Shown here one piece after another: positions 31,430-40,184 of a DNA stretch of 64,000 nucleotides; positions within the stretch are counted from its first letter, which is position 1; every line of letters starts with the position of its first letter. Origin of the DNA: Mycobacterium decipiens. Lineage in GTDB: Bacteria; Actinomycetota; Actinomycetes; Mycobacteriales; Mycobacteriaceae. The translations under genes and the position numbers were made by a program. The stretch spans positions 1,054,001-1,118,000 of the forward strand of contig NZ_OY970459.1 of the NCBI RefSeq assembly GCF_963853665.1. Direction: 5' to 3'. The notes under the pieces were generated by a model. The model made no database searches, was not told the origin of the DNA, and saw only the letters and a list, made by a program, of their open reading frames with translations.

Positions 31430-32553
31430 GCCGTGAGGAGACCCGCAGGCGCCAGAAGGCCAAGGCTTGGCTTGCGGGAGGCGCCGGGCTGACCGCGGTC
31501 GCAACGATTGTCGGTGCCTCGGCTCGGCGGTCGATGGTTGAACGCGCCACCATCCTCGACGACCCATGGGCCGATGAGGATTTCGAGCGGCTGGACAGCG
31601 ATCGTAGCCAGGTGGTGACCACGCCCGACGGCGTGTCGCTGGTGGTGCGCGATGCCGGACCGCCGGACGCTCCGCTCACCGTCGTCTTTGCTCACGGATT
31701 CTGCCTACGTATGGGCGCCTTCCACTTTCAGCGGATGCGACTCGGCGAGCATTGGGGTTCGCGGGTACGCATGGTCTTCTACGACCAGCGCGGGCACGGC
31801 CAATCCGGCGAAGCCGCGCCCGAGACGTACACGCTGACCCAACTCGGCCAGGACTTGGAAACCGTGCTGCAGGTGACCGCGCCACGCGGGCCTGTCGTGT
31901 TGGTTGGCCATTCCATGGGCGGAATGACGGTGTTGTCGCACGCCCGGCAGTTCCCCGATCGGTACGGCCGCCGGATCGTTGGTGCTGCGTTGATTTCCTC
32001 AGCCGCCGAAGGACTTTCGCGCTCACCACTGGGAGAGGTCCTCAAGCACCCCGCATTGGACGCCGTCCGATTCACAGCCCGGTCCGCGCCGAAACTGGTG
32101 CACCGGGGACGCACTGCGTCACGATCGCTGATCGGCCCGGTTCTGCGGGCCGCGTCCTACAGCGACTTACAGGTCAGCCGGAGCTTGGACGCGTTCTCGC
32201 AGCGGATGATGAACGGCACCCCGGTCGCCACCCTGGTGGGTTTCCTGCGCGCTCTTGAGGTGCACAACGAAACGGCTGGGCTGTGGACGTTGCTCAGGGT
32301 CCCGACCCTGATCGCATGTGGTGACCACGACCTGCTCACCCCGGACGAATACTCTCGCAAGATGGCGGCCTCGCTGCCACTGTCCGATCTGGTCATCGTC
32401 CCCGGGGCCGGCCACCTGGCGCTGTTGGACAAGCCCGACGCCATCAACGACGGGCTGGTCCGTCTCGTCGACCGGGCCATCCCGGGCAAGATGGCCCTGC
32501 GGTACCGGCTGATTGGGCAACGGCTTCGAGAACGGTACCGGCGCCATGGCTGA
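31426..32553 (+). CDS. Alpha/beta hydrolase, membrane-anchored
   Basis: I chose a TTG start at 31426 that overlaps the alr stop (TTGA); 375 residues. Residues 1-30 are basic then hydrophobic ([19 protein letters not shown]), likely an uncleaved anchor. The hydrolase core has HG-FC oxyanion region [12 protein letters not shown], the nucleophile elbow VGHSMGGM, the acid in [12 protein letters not shown] and the His in [10 protein letters not shown], so the catalytic triad is complete. The gene overlaps tsaE by 8 bp. Such a hydrolase between alr and tsaE occurs in other mycobacteria; I do not recall it at this site in M. tuberculosis. Confidence 0.82.
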   Translation: MSREETRRRQKAKAWLAGGAGLTAVATIVGASARRSMVERATILDDPWADEDFERLDSDRSQVVTTPDGVSLVVRDAGPPDAPLTVVFAHGFCLRMGAFHFQRMRLGEHWGSRVRMVFYDQRGHGQSGEAAPETYTLTQLGQDLETVLQVTAPRGPVVLVGHSMGGMTVLSHARQFPDRYGRRIVGAALISSAAEGLSRSPLGEVLKHPALDAVRFTARSAPKLVHRGRTASRSLIGPVLRAASYSDLQVSRSLDAFSQRMMNGTPVATLVGFLRALEVHNETAGLWTLLRVPTLIACGDHDLLTPDEYSRKMAASLPLSDLVIVPGAGHLALLDKPDAINDGLVRLVDRAIPGKMALRYRLIGQRLRERYRRHG

Positions 32554-33019
32554 GCGGGGGCTGGATGGCGGCACGGCCACCCTGCCGCGCGTCGAGGACA
32601 CCGTTGCGCTGGGGTCTCGGCTGGGTGGGCAGCTGCGCGCGGGTGATGTGGTGGTGCTCACCGGTCCGCTCGGTGCGGGAAAGACGGTGTTGGCCAAGGG
32701 TATTGCCACGGCGATGGATGTTGAGGGGCCGATCACATCGCCGACGTTCGTACTGGCGCGAGTGCACCGGCCGCGGCGGCAGGGTATGCCGGCGATGATC
32801 CACGTCGATGTCTACCGATTGCTCGACCACAGAAGCGCCGACCTACTGGGTGAACTCGACTCGCTGGACCTCGACACCGATCTCGAAGACGCGGTCGTCG
32901 TAGTGGAGTGGGGCGAAGGGCTGGCCGAACGCCTCTCCGAGCGCCACCTCGACGTCCGTCTCGAGCGGGTTAGCCATTCCGACACCAGGATCGCGACCTG
33001 GGGGTGGGGCCGGTCATGA
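32546..33019 (+). CDS. tsaE: tRNA t6A biosynthesis ATPase TsaE
   Basis: TsaE is the ATPase that, with TsaB and TsaD, transfers threonylcarbamoyl to A37 of ANN-decoding tRNAs. The P-loop is GPLGAGKT (near residue 36), followed by GPITSPTFVL, HVDVYRL and VVVVEWGEGL. I chose the ATG at 32546 (157 residues), which overlaps the hydrolase stop; a TTG at 32513 would add 11. The M. tuberculosis version has a longer, unrelated-looking N-terminus. tsaB follows with a 4-bp overlap. Confidence 0.93.
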   Translation: MAERGLDGGTATLPRVEDTVALGSRLGGQLRAGDVVVLTGPLGAGKTVLAKGIATAMDVEGPITSPTFVLARVHRPRRQGMPAMIHVDVYRLLDHRSADLLGELDSLDLDTDLEDAVVVVEWGEGLAERLSERHLDVRLERVSHSDTRIATWGWGRS

Positions 33020-33639
33020 GCGTTGTGTTGGCCATCGACACCGCCACTCCGGCGGTCACCGCGGGTATCGTACGGCGGCATGACCTGGCCCTGCTGGCCG
33101 AGCGGGTCACCGTCGACGCCCGAGCGCACGCCGAACGGCTGACGCCAAACACGCTGGGGGCGCTCGCCGACGCCGCGTTGACGATGGCCGACCTCGACGC
33201 GGTCGTGGTGGGCTGCGGTCCCGGACCGTTCACCGGTCTGCGGGCCGGCATGGCCACCGCCGCCGCGTACGGGCATGCGCTGGACATCCCGGTGTTTGGC
33301 GTGTGCAGTCTGGACGCCATCGGTGGGCAAACCACCGGCGACACGCTGGTGGTCACCGATGCCCGCCGGCGTGAGGTCTACTGGGCGCGCTACAGCGACG
33401 GGGTCCGCACCAGCGGGCCGGCGGTCAGCGCCCCGGCCGACGTCGACCCCGGCCCGGCGCTGGCGGTTGCCGGTTCGCCGGAGCACGCGGCGCTGTTCGA
33501 CTTGCCGCGCTGCGAGCCGGTCTATCCGACACCGGCCGGCCTGGTAGCCGCGGTATCTGACTGGTCCGATCCCCCCGCGCCGCTCGTTGCGCTCTATCTG
33601 CGCCGACCCGACGCCAAGCCATTGGCCGCTCGCTCATGA
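33016..33639 (+). CDS. tsaB: tRNA t6A biosynthesis protein TsaB
   Basis: The 207-residue ASKHA-fold protein is the non-catalytic partner of TsaD. It starts MSVVLAIDTATPAVTAG and carries the signature GCGPGPFTGLRAGMA. The ATG overlaps the tsaE stop (ATGA); a GTG at 33004 is also in frame. The last 15 codons are followed by a 58-bp gap to rimI, the only real spacing in the set. Its C-terminal half differs clearly from the M. tuberculosis protein. Confidence 0.94.
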   Translation: MSVVLAIDTATPAVTAGIVRRHDLALLAERVTVDARAHAERLTPNTLGALADAALTMADLDAVVVGCGPGPFTGLRAGMATAAAYGHALDIPVFGVCSLDAIGGQTTGDTLVVTDARRREVYWARYSDGVRTSGPAVSAPADVDPGPALAVAGSPEHAALFDLPRCEPVYPTPAGLVAAVSDWSDPPAPLVALYLRRPDAKPLAARS

Positions 33640-33697
33640 CCCGCGCCGGCAACCATGCAGTGGGGATAGCGCCCACTTGTGGGCGAGAGCGACGCCG

Positions 33698-34171
33698 ATG
33701 ACCGCCGACATCGGGCCCGTCACGATCGGTGCGCTGACGCCGGCGGACGCCGACCGGTGTGCTGAGCTGGAGGCCCAGCTGTTTGTCGGCGATGACCCTT
33801 GGCCGGCGGCGGCGTTCAACCGCGAACTGGCCAGTCCGCGCAACCGTTACGTGGGCGCGCGCATCGCCGACACGCTGGTCGGCTACGCCGGCATTTCACG
33901 GTTGGGCCGGACACCGCCCTTCGAGTACGAGGTGCACACCATCGGTGTGGATCCGGCCTACCAGGGGCAGGGTATCGGCCGTCGGCTGCTCAACGAACTG
34001 CTGGACTTCGCCAGCGGCGGTGTGGTCTATCTGGAGGTCCGCACCGACAACGAGGCCGCACTTGCGCTGTACCGCAGCGTGGGTTTTGAGCGGATCGGCC
34101 TGCGGCGGCGCTATTACCGGGTCAGCGGCGCCGACGCGTACACGATGCGTAGGAATCCAGGGGACACCTAG
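33698..34171 (+). CDS. rimI: Ribosomal-protein-alanine N-acetyltransferase
   Basis: The 157-residue GNAT protein has the acetyl-CoA loop [15 protein letters not shown] (near residue 85) and the late [20 protein letters not shown] segment. RimI acetylates the N-terminus of ribosomal protein S18. I chose the ATG at 33698, giving the length of Rv3420c. It shares its last base with the GTG start of tsaD. Confidence 0.93.
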   Translation: MTADIGPVTIGALTPADADRCAELEAQLFVGDDPWPAAAFNRELASPRNRYVGARIADTLVGYAGISRLGRTPPFEYEVHTIGVDPAYQGQGIGRRLLNELLDFASGGVVYLEVRTDNEAALALYRSVGFERIGLRRRYYRVSGADAYTMRRNPGDT

Positions 34172-35196
34172 TGACAACGATTTTGGCCATCGAAACCTCC
34201 TGTGACGAAACCGGTGTCGGCATCGCGCACCTGGACCCCGACGGCACGGTGACGTTGTTGGCCGACGAGGTGGCTTCCAGCGTCGACGAGCATGTGAGGT
34301 TCGGGGGGGTGGTCCCCGAGATTGCCTCCCGGGCGCACCTGGAGGCGCTGGGTCCTGCGATGCGCCGGGCGCTGGCGGCGGCCGGCCTGAAACGGCCAGA
34401 CGTTGTCGCGGCCACCATCGGGCCTGGGCTCGCTGGCGCCCTGTTGGTGGGAGTGGCTGCGGCCAAGGCATATTCGGCTGCCTGGGATGTGCCCTTCTAC
34501 GCCGTGAACCACCTGGGTGGGCACCTGGCCGCCGACGTGTACGAACACGGGCCGCTGCCGGAATGCGTGGCGCTGTTGGTGTCCGGCGGGCATACCCACT
34601 TGTTGCATGTGCGTACCCTCGGCGAGCCGATCGTCGAGCTGGGCAGCACCGTTGACGACGCCGCCGGCGAGGCCTACGACAAGGTGGCGCGGCTGCTCGG
34701 CCTGGGCTATCCGGGCGGCAAAGTGCTCGACGAGTTGGCCCGCACCGGTGATCGGGACGCCATTGTGTTCCCGCGGGGCATGACCCGGCCCGCCGATGAT
34801 CCGTACTCGTTCAGCTTCTCCGGGCTCAAGACGGCCGTCGCGCGGTACGTGGAGGCCAACCCGGATCCGATCACCGCCGATATCGCCGCCGGGTTCCAGG
34901 AGGCGGTCGCCGACGTGTTGACCATGAAGGCGGTGCGGGCAGCCACCGGCCTCGGCGTCTCGACCCTGCTGATCGCCGGGGGAGTGGCCGCGAATTCCCG
35001 GCTGCGGGAGCTGGCCACCCAGCGTTGCGCCGCCGCGAGCCTGGCGTTGCGGATCCCCAGGCCCCGGCTGTGCACCGACAACGGGGCGATGATCGCCGCG
35101 TTCGCCGCGCATCTGGTTGCCGCGGGAGCGTCGCCGTCACCGCTGGATGTGCCCAGCGACCCGGGTCTGCCCGTGGTGCGGGGGCAGGTTAGGTGA
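34171..35196 (+). CDS. tsaD: tRNA N6-adenosine threonylcarbamoyltransferase TsaD
   Basis: The 341-residue catalytic subunit starts [20 protein letters not shown]. The metal-binding pair is in NHLGGH, and [28 protein letters not shown] and the late [10 protein letters not shown] are family motifs. It transfers threonylcarbamoyl from TC-AMP to tRNA A37. The GTG start overlaps the rimI stop. groES follows after 304 bp that hold heat-shock control elements. Confidence 0.96.
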   Translation: MTTILAIETSCDETGVGIAHLDPDGTVTLLADEVASSVDEHVRFGGVVPEIASRAHLEALGPAMRRALAAAGLKRPDVVAATIGPGLAGALLVGVAAAKAYSAAWDVPFYAVNHLGGHLAADVYEHGPLPECVALLVSGGHTHLLHVRTLGEPIVELGSTVDDAAGEAYDKVARLLGLGYPGGKVLDELARTGDRDAIVFPRGMTRPADDPYSFSFSGLKTAVARYVEANPDPITADIAAGFQEAVADVLTMKAVRAATGLGVSTLLIAGGVAANSRLRELATQRCAAASLALRIPRPRLCTDNGAMIAAFAAHLVAAGASPSPLDVPSDPGLPVVRGQVR

Positions 35197-35500
35197 CCCG
35201 GTCAGTGCAATCTCGGCGCACCCGGACACGCCGGCAAGCAGGAAGCACCAGGGCGGCCTTGAGTGCTAGCACTCTCATGTATAGAGTGCTAGGTGGCATT
35301 CGGACAACCTCTTGTGTCGGCACCCGCGACGACGGCGCGAGGGCGCGGACGAATGCCGAATCACCTGGTAATTCGGACGGTTCGGGGCAAGCCCCGGACC
35401 GACCGCCAACTCGGTTCGGGCGATAGGTCCCGGACCCGCTACCAACACAGTCCGGGGCCGAAGGCCGCGGACCCGATCTACATAGTGGAGGGCTCCAATC
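35197..35500. promoter_or_regulatory. groESL1 promoter and leader region
   Basis: This gene-free stretch leads into groES. It contains the CIRCE operator (35261-35292) and, further on, a GC-rich segment with repeated CCCGGACC/GGTCCGGGGC-like pieces (35395-35470) that can fold into leader structure. The translation signal GTGGAGGG-like sequence lies just before the groES GTG. Exact -35/-10 boxes could not be fixed by eye. Confidence 0.6.
35261..35292 (+). promoter_or_regulatory. CIRCE element (HrcA operator), with an extra overlapping arm
   Basis: CTAGCACTC at 35266-35274 and GAGTGCTAG at 35284-35292 are separated by 9 bases, matching CIRCE. HrcA binding represses groESL until heat shock. The left arm is itself part of a perfect 14-bp palindrome, GAGTGCTAGCACTC at 35261-35274, so three GAGTGCTAG half-sites are present instead of two. 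Confidence 0.9.
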
Positions 35501-35803
35501 GTGGCGAAGGTGAACATCAAGCCACTCGAGGACAAGATTCTCGTGCAGGCCAACGAGGCCGAGACCACGACCGCGTCCGGTCTGGTCATTCCTGACACCG
35601 CCAAGGAGAAGCCGCAGGAGGGCACCGTCGTCGCAGTCGGCCCCGGCCGATGGGACGAGGACGGTGAGAAGCGGATCCCGCTGGACGTGTCGGAGGGCGA
35701 CACCGTCATCTACAGCAAGTACGGCGGCACCGAGATCAAGTACAACGGTGAGGAATACCTGATCCTGTCGGCACGCGACGTGCTGGCTGTCGTTTCCAAG
35801 TAG
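35501..35803 (+). CDS. groES: Co-chaperonin GroES (Cpn10)
   Basis: The 100-residue protein differs from my memory of the M. tuberculosis Cpn10 at one position (DVSEGD for DVAEGD). It forms the heptameric lid of GroEL. The mobile loop is [17 protein letters not shown]. It starts at a GTG with GGAG in the leader. The 96 bp before groEL1 hold a strong hairpin. Confidence 0.97.
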   Translation: MAKVNIKPLEDKILVQANEAETTTASGLVIPDTAKEKPQEGTVVAVGPGRWDEDGEKRIPLDVSEGDTVIYSKYGGTEIKYNGEEYLILSARDVLAVVSK

Positions 35804-35808
35804 AAGAG

Positions 35809-35865
35809 CGTGTTCCGCCCCGGCAATCCCCATGTTCAACCATGGGTGATTACCGGGGCGGCACG
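35809..35865 (+). promoter_or_regulatory. Intergenic hairpin between groES and groEL1
   Basis: CCGCCCCGGCAATC...CATG (35815-35834) pairs with CATGGGTGATTACCGGGGCGG (35841-35861) around the six-base loop TTCAAC; outer CGTG/CACG pairs extend it. About 19 paired positions with one mismatch and one bulge. It may be a processing or attenuation signal that sets the groES:groEL1 ratio. Confidence 0.7.
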
Positions 35866-35899
35866 CGTTGTAGCGGACTAGCTCGGCTGAAGGAGCCTG

Positions 35900-37519
35900 A
35901 TGAGCAAGCTGATCGAATACGACGTAACCGCGCGCCGCGCCATGGAGGCGGGCATGGACAAGCTCGCCGACACGGTGCGGGTGACACTGGGACCGCGTGG
36001 CCGGCATGTCGTGCTGGCCAAGGCGTTTGGCGGACCCACGGTCACCAATGATGGCGTCACCGTTGCGCGTGAGATAGACCTGGAAGACCCATTTGAGAAC
36101 CTGGGCGCCCAGCTGGTGAAATCGGTGGCCACCAAGACCAACGATGTCGCCGGTGACGGCACCACCACCGCAACCGTGCTGGCGCAGGCGCTGATCAAGG
36201 GCGGCCTGCGCCTGGTCGCCGCCGGCGTCAATCCGATCGCGCTCGGCTCGGGAATCGGCAAGGCCGCCGATGCGGTGTCCGAGGCGCTGCTGGCATCGGC
36301 CACCCCGGTGTCCGGCAAGACCGGCATCGCGCAGGTGGCGACGGTATCCTCGCGCGACGAGCAGATCGGTGACCTGGTCGGCGAGGCGATGAGCAAGGTC
36401 GGCCACGACGGCGTGGTCAGCGTTGAAGAATCCTCGACGCTGGGCACCGAGCTGGAGTTCACCGAGGGCATCGGCTTCGACAAGGGCTTCCTGTCGGCGT
36501 ACTTCGTTACCGACTTCGATAACCAGCAGGCAGTGCTCGAGGATGCACTGATCCTGTTGCACCAGGACAAGATCAGCTCGTTGCCCGATCTGCTGCCATT
36601 GCTGGAGAAGGTTGCCGCTACGGGTAAGCCGCTCCTGATCGTGGCCGAAGACGTGGAGGGCGAAGCGCTGGCGACGCTGGTCGTCAACTCGATACGCAAG
36701 ACGTTGAAAGCGGTCGCGGTCAAGGGGCCGTACTTCGGTGACCGCCGCAAGGCGTTCCTCCAGGATCTGGCGGTGGTGACGGGCGGCCAGGTGGTCAACC
36801 CCGACGCCGGCATGGTGCTGCGCGAGGTGGGCCTGGAGGTGCTGGGCTCGGCCCGACGCGTGGTGGTCGGCAAGGACGACACCGTCGTTATCGACGGCGG
36901 CGGCACTCCGGAAGCGGTGGCCAACCGCGCCAAGCACCTGCGCGCCGAGATCGACAACAGCGACTCTGACTGGGATCGCGAGAAGCTCGCCGAGCGTCTG
37001 GCCAAGCTGGCCGGTGGGGTGGCCGTCATCAAGGTGGGCGCCGCCACCGAGACCGCCCTCAAGGAGCGAAAGGAAAGCGTCGAGGACGCCGTCGCTGCCG
37101 CGAAGGCCGCCGTCGAGGAGGGCATCGTCCCCGGCGGGGGAGCTGCGCTCATCCAGGCCCGCAAGGCGCTGAAGGAACTGCGTAAGTCGCTGACCGGCGA
37201 TGAGGTCCTCGGCGTCGACGTGTTCTCCGAGGCGCTGGCCGCGCCGCTGTTCTGGATCGCCGCCAACGCGGGCCTGGACGGCGCGGTGGTGGTCAACAAG
37301 GTCAGCGGGTTGCCCGACGGGCATGGGCTGAACGCGACGACCCTGAGCTACGGCGACTTGGCCGCCGACGGTGTCATTGACCCGGTCAAGGTGACCAGGT
37401 CGGCGGTGCTCAACGCGTCATCGGTGGCGCGGATGGTGCTCACCACGGAGACGGCCGTGGTAGATAAGCCGGCCGAAGCCGACGAGCACGCCGGTCACCA
37501 CCACGGTCACGCTCACTAA
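35900..37519 (+). CDS. groEL1: Chaperonin GroEL1 (Cpn60.1)
   Basis: The 539-residue chaperonin keeps the ATP site motif [15 protein letters not shown] and the apical/equatorial layout of GroEL. The C-terminus is His-rich ([12 protein letters not shown]) instead of the Gly-Met tail, the mark of the actinobacterial GroEL1 paralogue. In mycobacteria GroEL1 is linked to biofilm mycolate synthesis, and the His tail to metal binding. GAAGGAG lies 8 bases before the ATG. A perfect 18-bp terminator hairpin follows. Confidence 0.97.
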   Translation: MSKLIEYDVTARRAMEAGMDKLADTVRVTLGPRGRHVVLAKAFGGPTVTNDGVTVAREIDLEDPFENLGAQLVKSVATKTNDVAGDGTTTATVLAQALIKGGLRLVAAGVNPIALGSGIGKAADAVSEALLASATPVSGKTGIAQVATVSSRDEQIGDLVGEAMSKVGHDGVVSVEESSTLGTELEFTEGIGFDKGFLSAYFVTDFDNQQAVLEDALILLHQDKISSLPDLLPLLEKVAATGKPLLIVAEDVEGEALATLVVNSIRKTLKAVAVKGPYFGDRRKAFLQDLAVVTGGQVVNPDAGMVLREVGLEVLGSARRVVVGKDDTVVIDGGGTPEAVANRAKHLRAEIDNSDSDWDREKLAERLAKLAGGVAVIKVGAATETALKERKESVEDAVAAAKAAVEEGIVPGGGAALIQARKALKELRKSLTGDEVLGVDVFSEALAAPLFWIAANAGLDGAVVVNKVSGLPDGHGLNATTLSYGDLAADGVIDPVKVTRSAVLNASSVARMVLTTETAVVDKPAEADEHAGHHHGHAH

Positions 37520-37531
37520 GTAGGGCCCCGA

Positions 37532-37571
37532 ACGACGACACCCCCCGGCTCTCGCCGGGGGGTGTCGTCGT
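37532..37571 (+). terminator. Strong terminator after groEL1
   Basis: A perfect 18-bp inverted repeat, ACGACGACACCCCCCGGC at 37532-37549 with its complement at 37554-37571, has a TCTC tetraloop and starts 12 bases after the groEL1 stop. It has no T run beyond TCTCACC, as is common for mycobacteria. Confidence 0.9.
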
Positions 37572-37686
37572 CTCACCTCGGCGGCGCACGTGCACCTCGA
37601 GACTAAGGCCGCGCACACTCGTCTCGGCGTGCCGTGTGCGTGGTGCAAATGTCGCGTCGGGCTGCGATTCACCGCTGACGCGCGGA

Positions 37687-37733
37687 ATAGTATCGGATGA
37701 TATGGTATTGTACGATACAGTTACGAACGTAAC
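37687..37733 (+). promoter_or_regulatory. AT-rich promoter/operator before the nitroreductase gene
   Basis: GTTACG-AA-CGTAAC at 37720-37733 is a perfect 14-bp palindrome. Just before it TATCG (37691-37695) and CGATA (37713-37717) form a wider dyad. The stretch is conspicuously AT-rich, with ATGATATGGTATTGTACGATAC. It lies 25 bases before the ATG and is a candidate operator, possibly for the MarR protein encoded nearby. Confidence 0.55.
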
Positions 37734-37757
37734 GAACATCGCGGTAGGTGGGCGGTC

Positions 37758-38423
37758 ATGGACGTATACGAGGCGGTCACGAGCCGACGGGCGGTGCGCG
37801 GATTCACCGACCGGCCTGTGCCGAGAGAAGTGCTGGAGCGGGTGCTGTCCGCTGCGGCGTGGTCGCCGTCGGGATCAAACCTTCAGCCGTGGAACATCTA
37901 TGTGCTGACCGGCGCGCCGCTGGCCGAACTAAAAAAGCGTGCTGTTGAGCGCGTGGCCATCGGCGACCCCTGGGACGAGCGTGAGTATGAGATGTACTCG
38001 CCCACCCTGAAGTCCCCGTACGGCGAGCGTCGGTCCGCCTTCGGCAAACAACGGTACAGCGCACTCGGTATCGCGCGCGAGGACTGGGACGCGCGCCACA
38101 GGGCAGCGATCGCCAACTGGGATTGCTTCGGCGCGCCGGCGGCCTTGTTCTGCTACATCGACCGCGATCTGGGCGTGGCCCAGTGGGCCGACGTTGGGAT
38201 GTATCTGCAGACCGTCATGCTGCTACTCCGCGCCGAAGGGCTGCATAGCTGTCCGCAGATGGCGTGGTCGCAGGTTCGCGAGACGGTTGCGGACGTCCTG
38301 TCACCCCCGGACCGGCTGATCCTCTTCTGCGGCATGTCGATCGGTTACGAGGATCCAACGGTGAGCTACGTCCGTACCGGCCGGGCGCCGCTCGACGAGA
38401 CGGTCACGTTCGTCGACGGTTAG
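37758..38423 (+). CDS. Nitroreductase-family FMN oxidoreductase
   Basis: The 221-residue product starts MDVYEAVTSRRAVRGFTDRP, the typical FMN-binding start of nitroreductases, with AAWSPSGSNLQPWN as the second FMN contact and the C-terminal ILFCGMSIGYEDP. Members reduce nitroaromatics or quinones with NAD(P)H, usually as dimers. It lies between groEL1 and whiB3, where M. tuberculosis has no such gene as far as I recall. A MarR-type regulator follows on the same strand, 66 bp on, suggesting an inducible redox unit. Confidence 0.88.
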   Translation: MDVYEAVTSRRAVRGFTDRPVPREVLERVLSAAAWSPSGSNLQPWNIYVLTGAPLAELKKRAVERVAIGDPWDEREYEMYSPTLKSPYGERRSAFGKQRYSALGIAREDWDARHRAAIANWDCFGAPAALFCYIDRDLGVAQWADVGMYLQTVMLLLRAEGLHSCPQMAWSQVRETVADVLSPPDRLILFCGMSIGYEDPTVSYVRTGRAPLDETVTFVDG

Positions 38424-38489
38424 GGCGCGTTTCGAGCGTGCGAGAACCATTGCGCCGGAAGGAGTTCGACTGGCTGCTAAGGTCGCCTC

Positions 38490-38969
38490 ATGACCGCCGA
38501 AGCTCCTCGGCGACCAATCGCCTCGCGCGCGACCGACCGCCCGGGGGATGCCTCGCCCTTCGCTCTCGGGTTGCTGTTGCGCCGGGCGCATTGGCGCGCG
38601 GCCGCGGTGATGTCGGAGGCGCTACGACCGCTCGGCATCGAGTTGCGGCATTTTGCGGTGTTGCTCGTCCTGGTCAACCGGGGGCCCACGGAGCAGCGGG
38701 AGTTGGTCGAGGCGACGGGCTCCGACAAGGCGGCGATCATGCGGGTCGTGGACGACCTGGAGCGCAGCGGGTTGGCCGTTCGCAAATCCGTTCCGGGGGA
38801 CCGGCGGGTGCGGGCGGTGGAGATTACCCCTAAGGGCCTGGATCTTTTCGACGCCGCTCACGTCGCCGCGGAGCCACTGGCTGAGCGCCTGGTTTCGGTG
38901 ATCGAGCCCGGCGAGGCGGAGCAACTTGAGGATCTGCTCACCCGCTTCACCTCTACGACCGAGGAGTAG
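38490..38969 (+). CDS. MarR-family transcriptional regulator
   Basis: The 159-residue product has the winged helix of MarR: LRHFAVLLVLVNRGPTEQRELVEAT, then DKAAIMRVVDDLERSGLAVR and the wing PGDRRVRAVEITPKG. MarR proteins respond to phenolics or oxidants and often control a neighbouring oxidoreductase. It sits between a nitroreductase and a cupin gene, all on the plus strand, consistent with one stress-response unit. Whether it binds the palindrome at 37720-37733 is untested. Confidence 0.88.
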   Translation: MTAEAPRRPIASRATDRPGDASPFALGLLLRRAHWRAAAVMSEALRPLGIELRHFAVLLVLVNRGPTEQRELVEATGSDKAAIMRVVDDLERSGLAVRKSVPGDRRVRAVEITPKGLDLFDAAHVAAEPLAERLVSVIEPGEAEQLEDLLTRFTSTTEE

Positions 38970-39027
38970 ACCCACGTGGTGGCGGGTTGGCGCGGTGGTC
39001 GATGCCAACCCAAGGAAGGGCGAAACG

Positions 39028-39435
39028 ATGCACGTCAACGACAAGCTGCAGAATGTGCTGACCGAGCTTCAGACCGTCACCCCGCCGTTATTGCCAGCGG
39101 ACGGGCAAGTGATGACCGTGGTGGTCGAGTATCCGCCCGGCGATCCCGGCTTCCCGCCGCACCGCCACCCCGGCGGGCCCTGTTTCGGCTACGTGCTCGC
39201 GGGCGAAATGGTCTTTGAACTGGACGGTGAACCGCCGCGGGTGGTCACGGCCGGCGAGGCATTCTGGGAGCCCGGCGGAGATGTAATCCACTATCAGGAC
39301 GCCAACAACCGCACCGACATCGCGCTGCGCTTCCTTGTGACCATGGTGATGGCTCCCGGTGAGCCGATGATCGTATTCGTTGCCGACGACGAGCTGAAAC
39401 AGCGTGGTTGGACGAGGCGATCACCCGAAAGGTGA
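39028..39435 (+). CDS. Small cupin-domain protein
   Basis: The 135-residue product is a single cupin. HRHPGGPCFGYVLAGEMVFE supplies the first metal motif (two His and a Glu), and the second is WEPGGDVIHYQDANN. I chose the ATG at 39028, preceded by AAGGAAGGG; the frame is open further upstream but overlaps marR. It follows marR by 58 bp. The enzymatic or ligand-binding role is unknown; quercetinase-like or sensor cupins are possible. Confidence 0.82.
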   Translation: MHVNDKLQNVLTELQTVTPPLLPADGQVMTVVVEYPPGDPGFPPHRHPGGPCFGYVLAGEMVFELDGEPPRVVTAGEAFWEPGGDVIHYQDANNRTDIALRFLVTMVMAPGEPMIVFVADDELKQRGWTRRSPER

Positions 39436-39444
39436 CCTGCGGGG

Positions 39445-39463
39445 GCGAGTGCCGCACTCGCCT
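39445..39463. terminator. Hairpin between the cupin gene and whiB3
   Basis: GGCGAGTGC at 39445-39453 and GCACTCGCC at 39455-39463 are perfect 9-base complements around one base. It lies between two convergent genes and could stop transcription from both sides. Confidence 0.6.
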
Positions 39464-39502
39464 ACCCGTGGTTGTAGGGCCGAGGAACTTTCCGCGGGTG
39501 GA

Positions 39503-39811
39503 TTAAGCCGTGCGGCGGATACCGCGGGTACGTCCGAGGCTGCCTTTGAGGAGTAGGTCGCGCTCGGATTCGGACAGGCCACCCCAAACGCCGTAGGGCT
39601 CGCCGACCTCCAGCGCATGGGAACGGCACTCCTCGATCACCGGGCAGCGTCGGCACATTTCCTTGGCGCGCTGCTCGCGTTGCATGCGGGCCCGGCCGCG
39701 CTCGCCGTCGGGATGGAAGAACATCGACGAGTCCACGCCGCGGCACAGGCCTTGCAACTGCCAGTTCCAGATATCGGCGTTGGGTCCAGGTAGCTGCTCA
39801 GGCTGTGGCAT
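39503..39811 (-). CDS. whiB3: Iron-sulfur redox regulator WhiB3
   Basis: The 102-residue product holds four cluster cysteines: Cys23, Cys53, Cys56 and Cys62 (CRRCPVIEEC). The GVWGG turn and the basic C-terminus (GRTRGIRRTA) bind DNA. I chose the ATG at 39811; the frame extends upstream by 7 codons. WhiB3 senses NO, O2 and redox state, works with SigA, and regulates polyketide and storage lipid synthesis. Few changes from the M. tuberculosis protein. It lies convergent to the cupin gene and divergent from an Rv3415c-type gene. Confidence 0.96.
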   Translation of the reverse strand: MPQPEQLPGPNADIWNWQLQGLCRGVDSSMFFHPDGERGRARMQREQRAKEMCRRCPVIEECRSHALEVGEPYGVWGGLSESERDLLLKGSLGRTRGIRRTA

Positions 39812-40184
39812 TGCTGATTCCCTCTCTAGCACGGCACGCCCAAGTGGAGGTTGGGTTCGCGAACGCGCGAGTTGTGCAACTGAATTTGGAGTGGCGTCAA
39901 CGATGACTACCTGTCAACGGTAGACGCTAAGGGCGGTGTCGAATTTCCGTCAATAGGCGTCTGAAGGCGCACAATATCAGGCCGTTGCGTGAGAATTTAC
40001 GCTCCGTTCATCTGCGACGCATTCATCGCAGGTGTCGCGTGCTACCGGGAGCGAAGAGATGGAGAAATTCCGCAGGTCAGAGCACTCTGTGAGTATGCCT
40101 AAATTGGCGTAAAGATGGCTGTGAGTAATATTCCGTTAACGAAGAGACCACAAACTTTTTACTGATGAAGGCGCAGCTATCACG
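39812..40184. promoter_or_regulatory. Divergent control region of whiB3 and the Rv3415c-type gene
   Basis: This 373-bp gap is clearly more AT-rich than the genes around it and has no convincing ORF. On the whiB3 strand, TTGAC appears three times (around 39900-39960), offering several -35 boxes, consistent with multiple whiB3 starts. On the plus side, CAAACTTTTTACTGATGAAGG (40151-40171) precedes the GTG. Confidence 0.6.

Noticed and set aside
35878..37299. 473-codon open frame opposite groEL1, and a longer one starting at 37324
   Set aside because: Low-complexity Ser/Ala/Arg composition without motifs; a shadow of the conserved chaperonin gene.
37440..37739. Minus-strand frame across the groEL1 terminator
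   Set aside because: It reads through a perfect terminator hairpin and has no motif.
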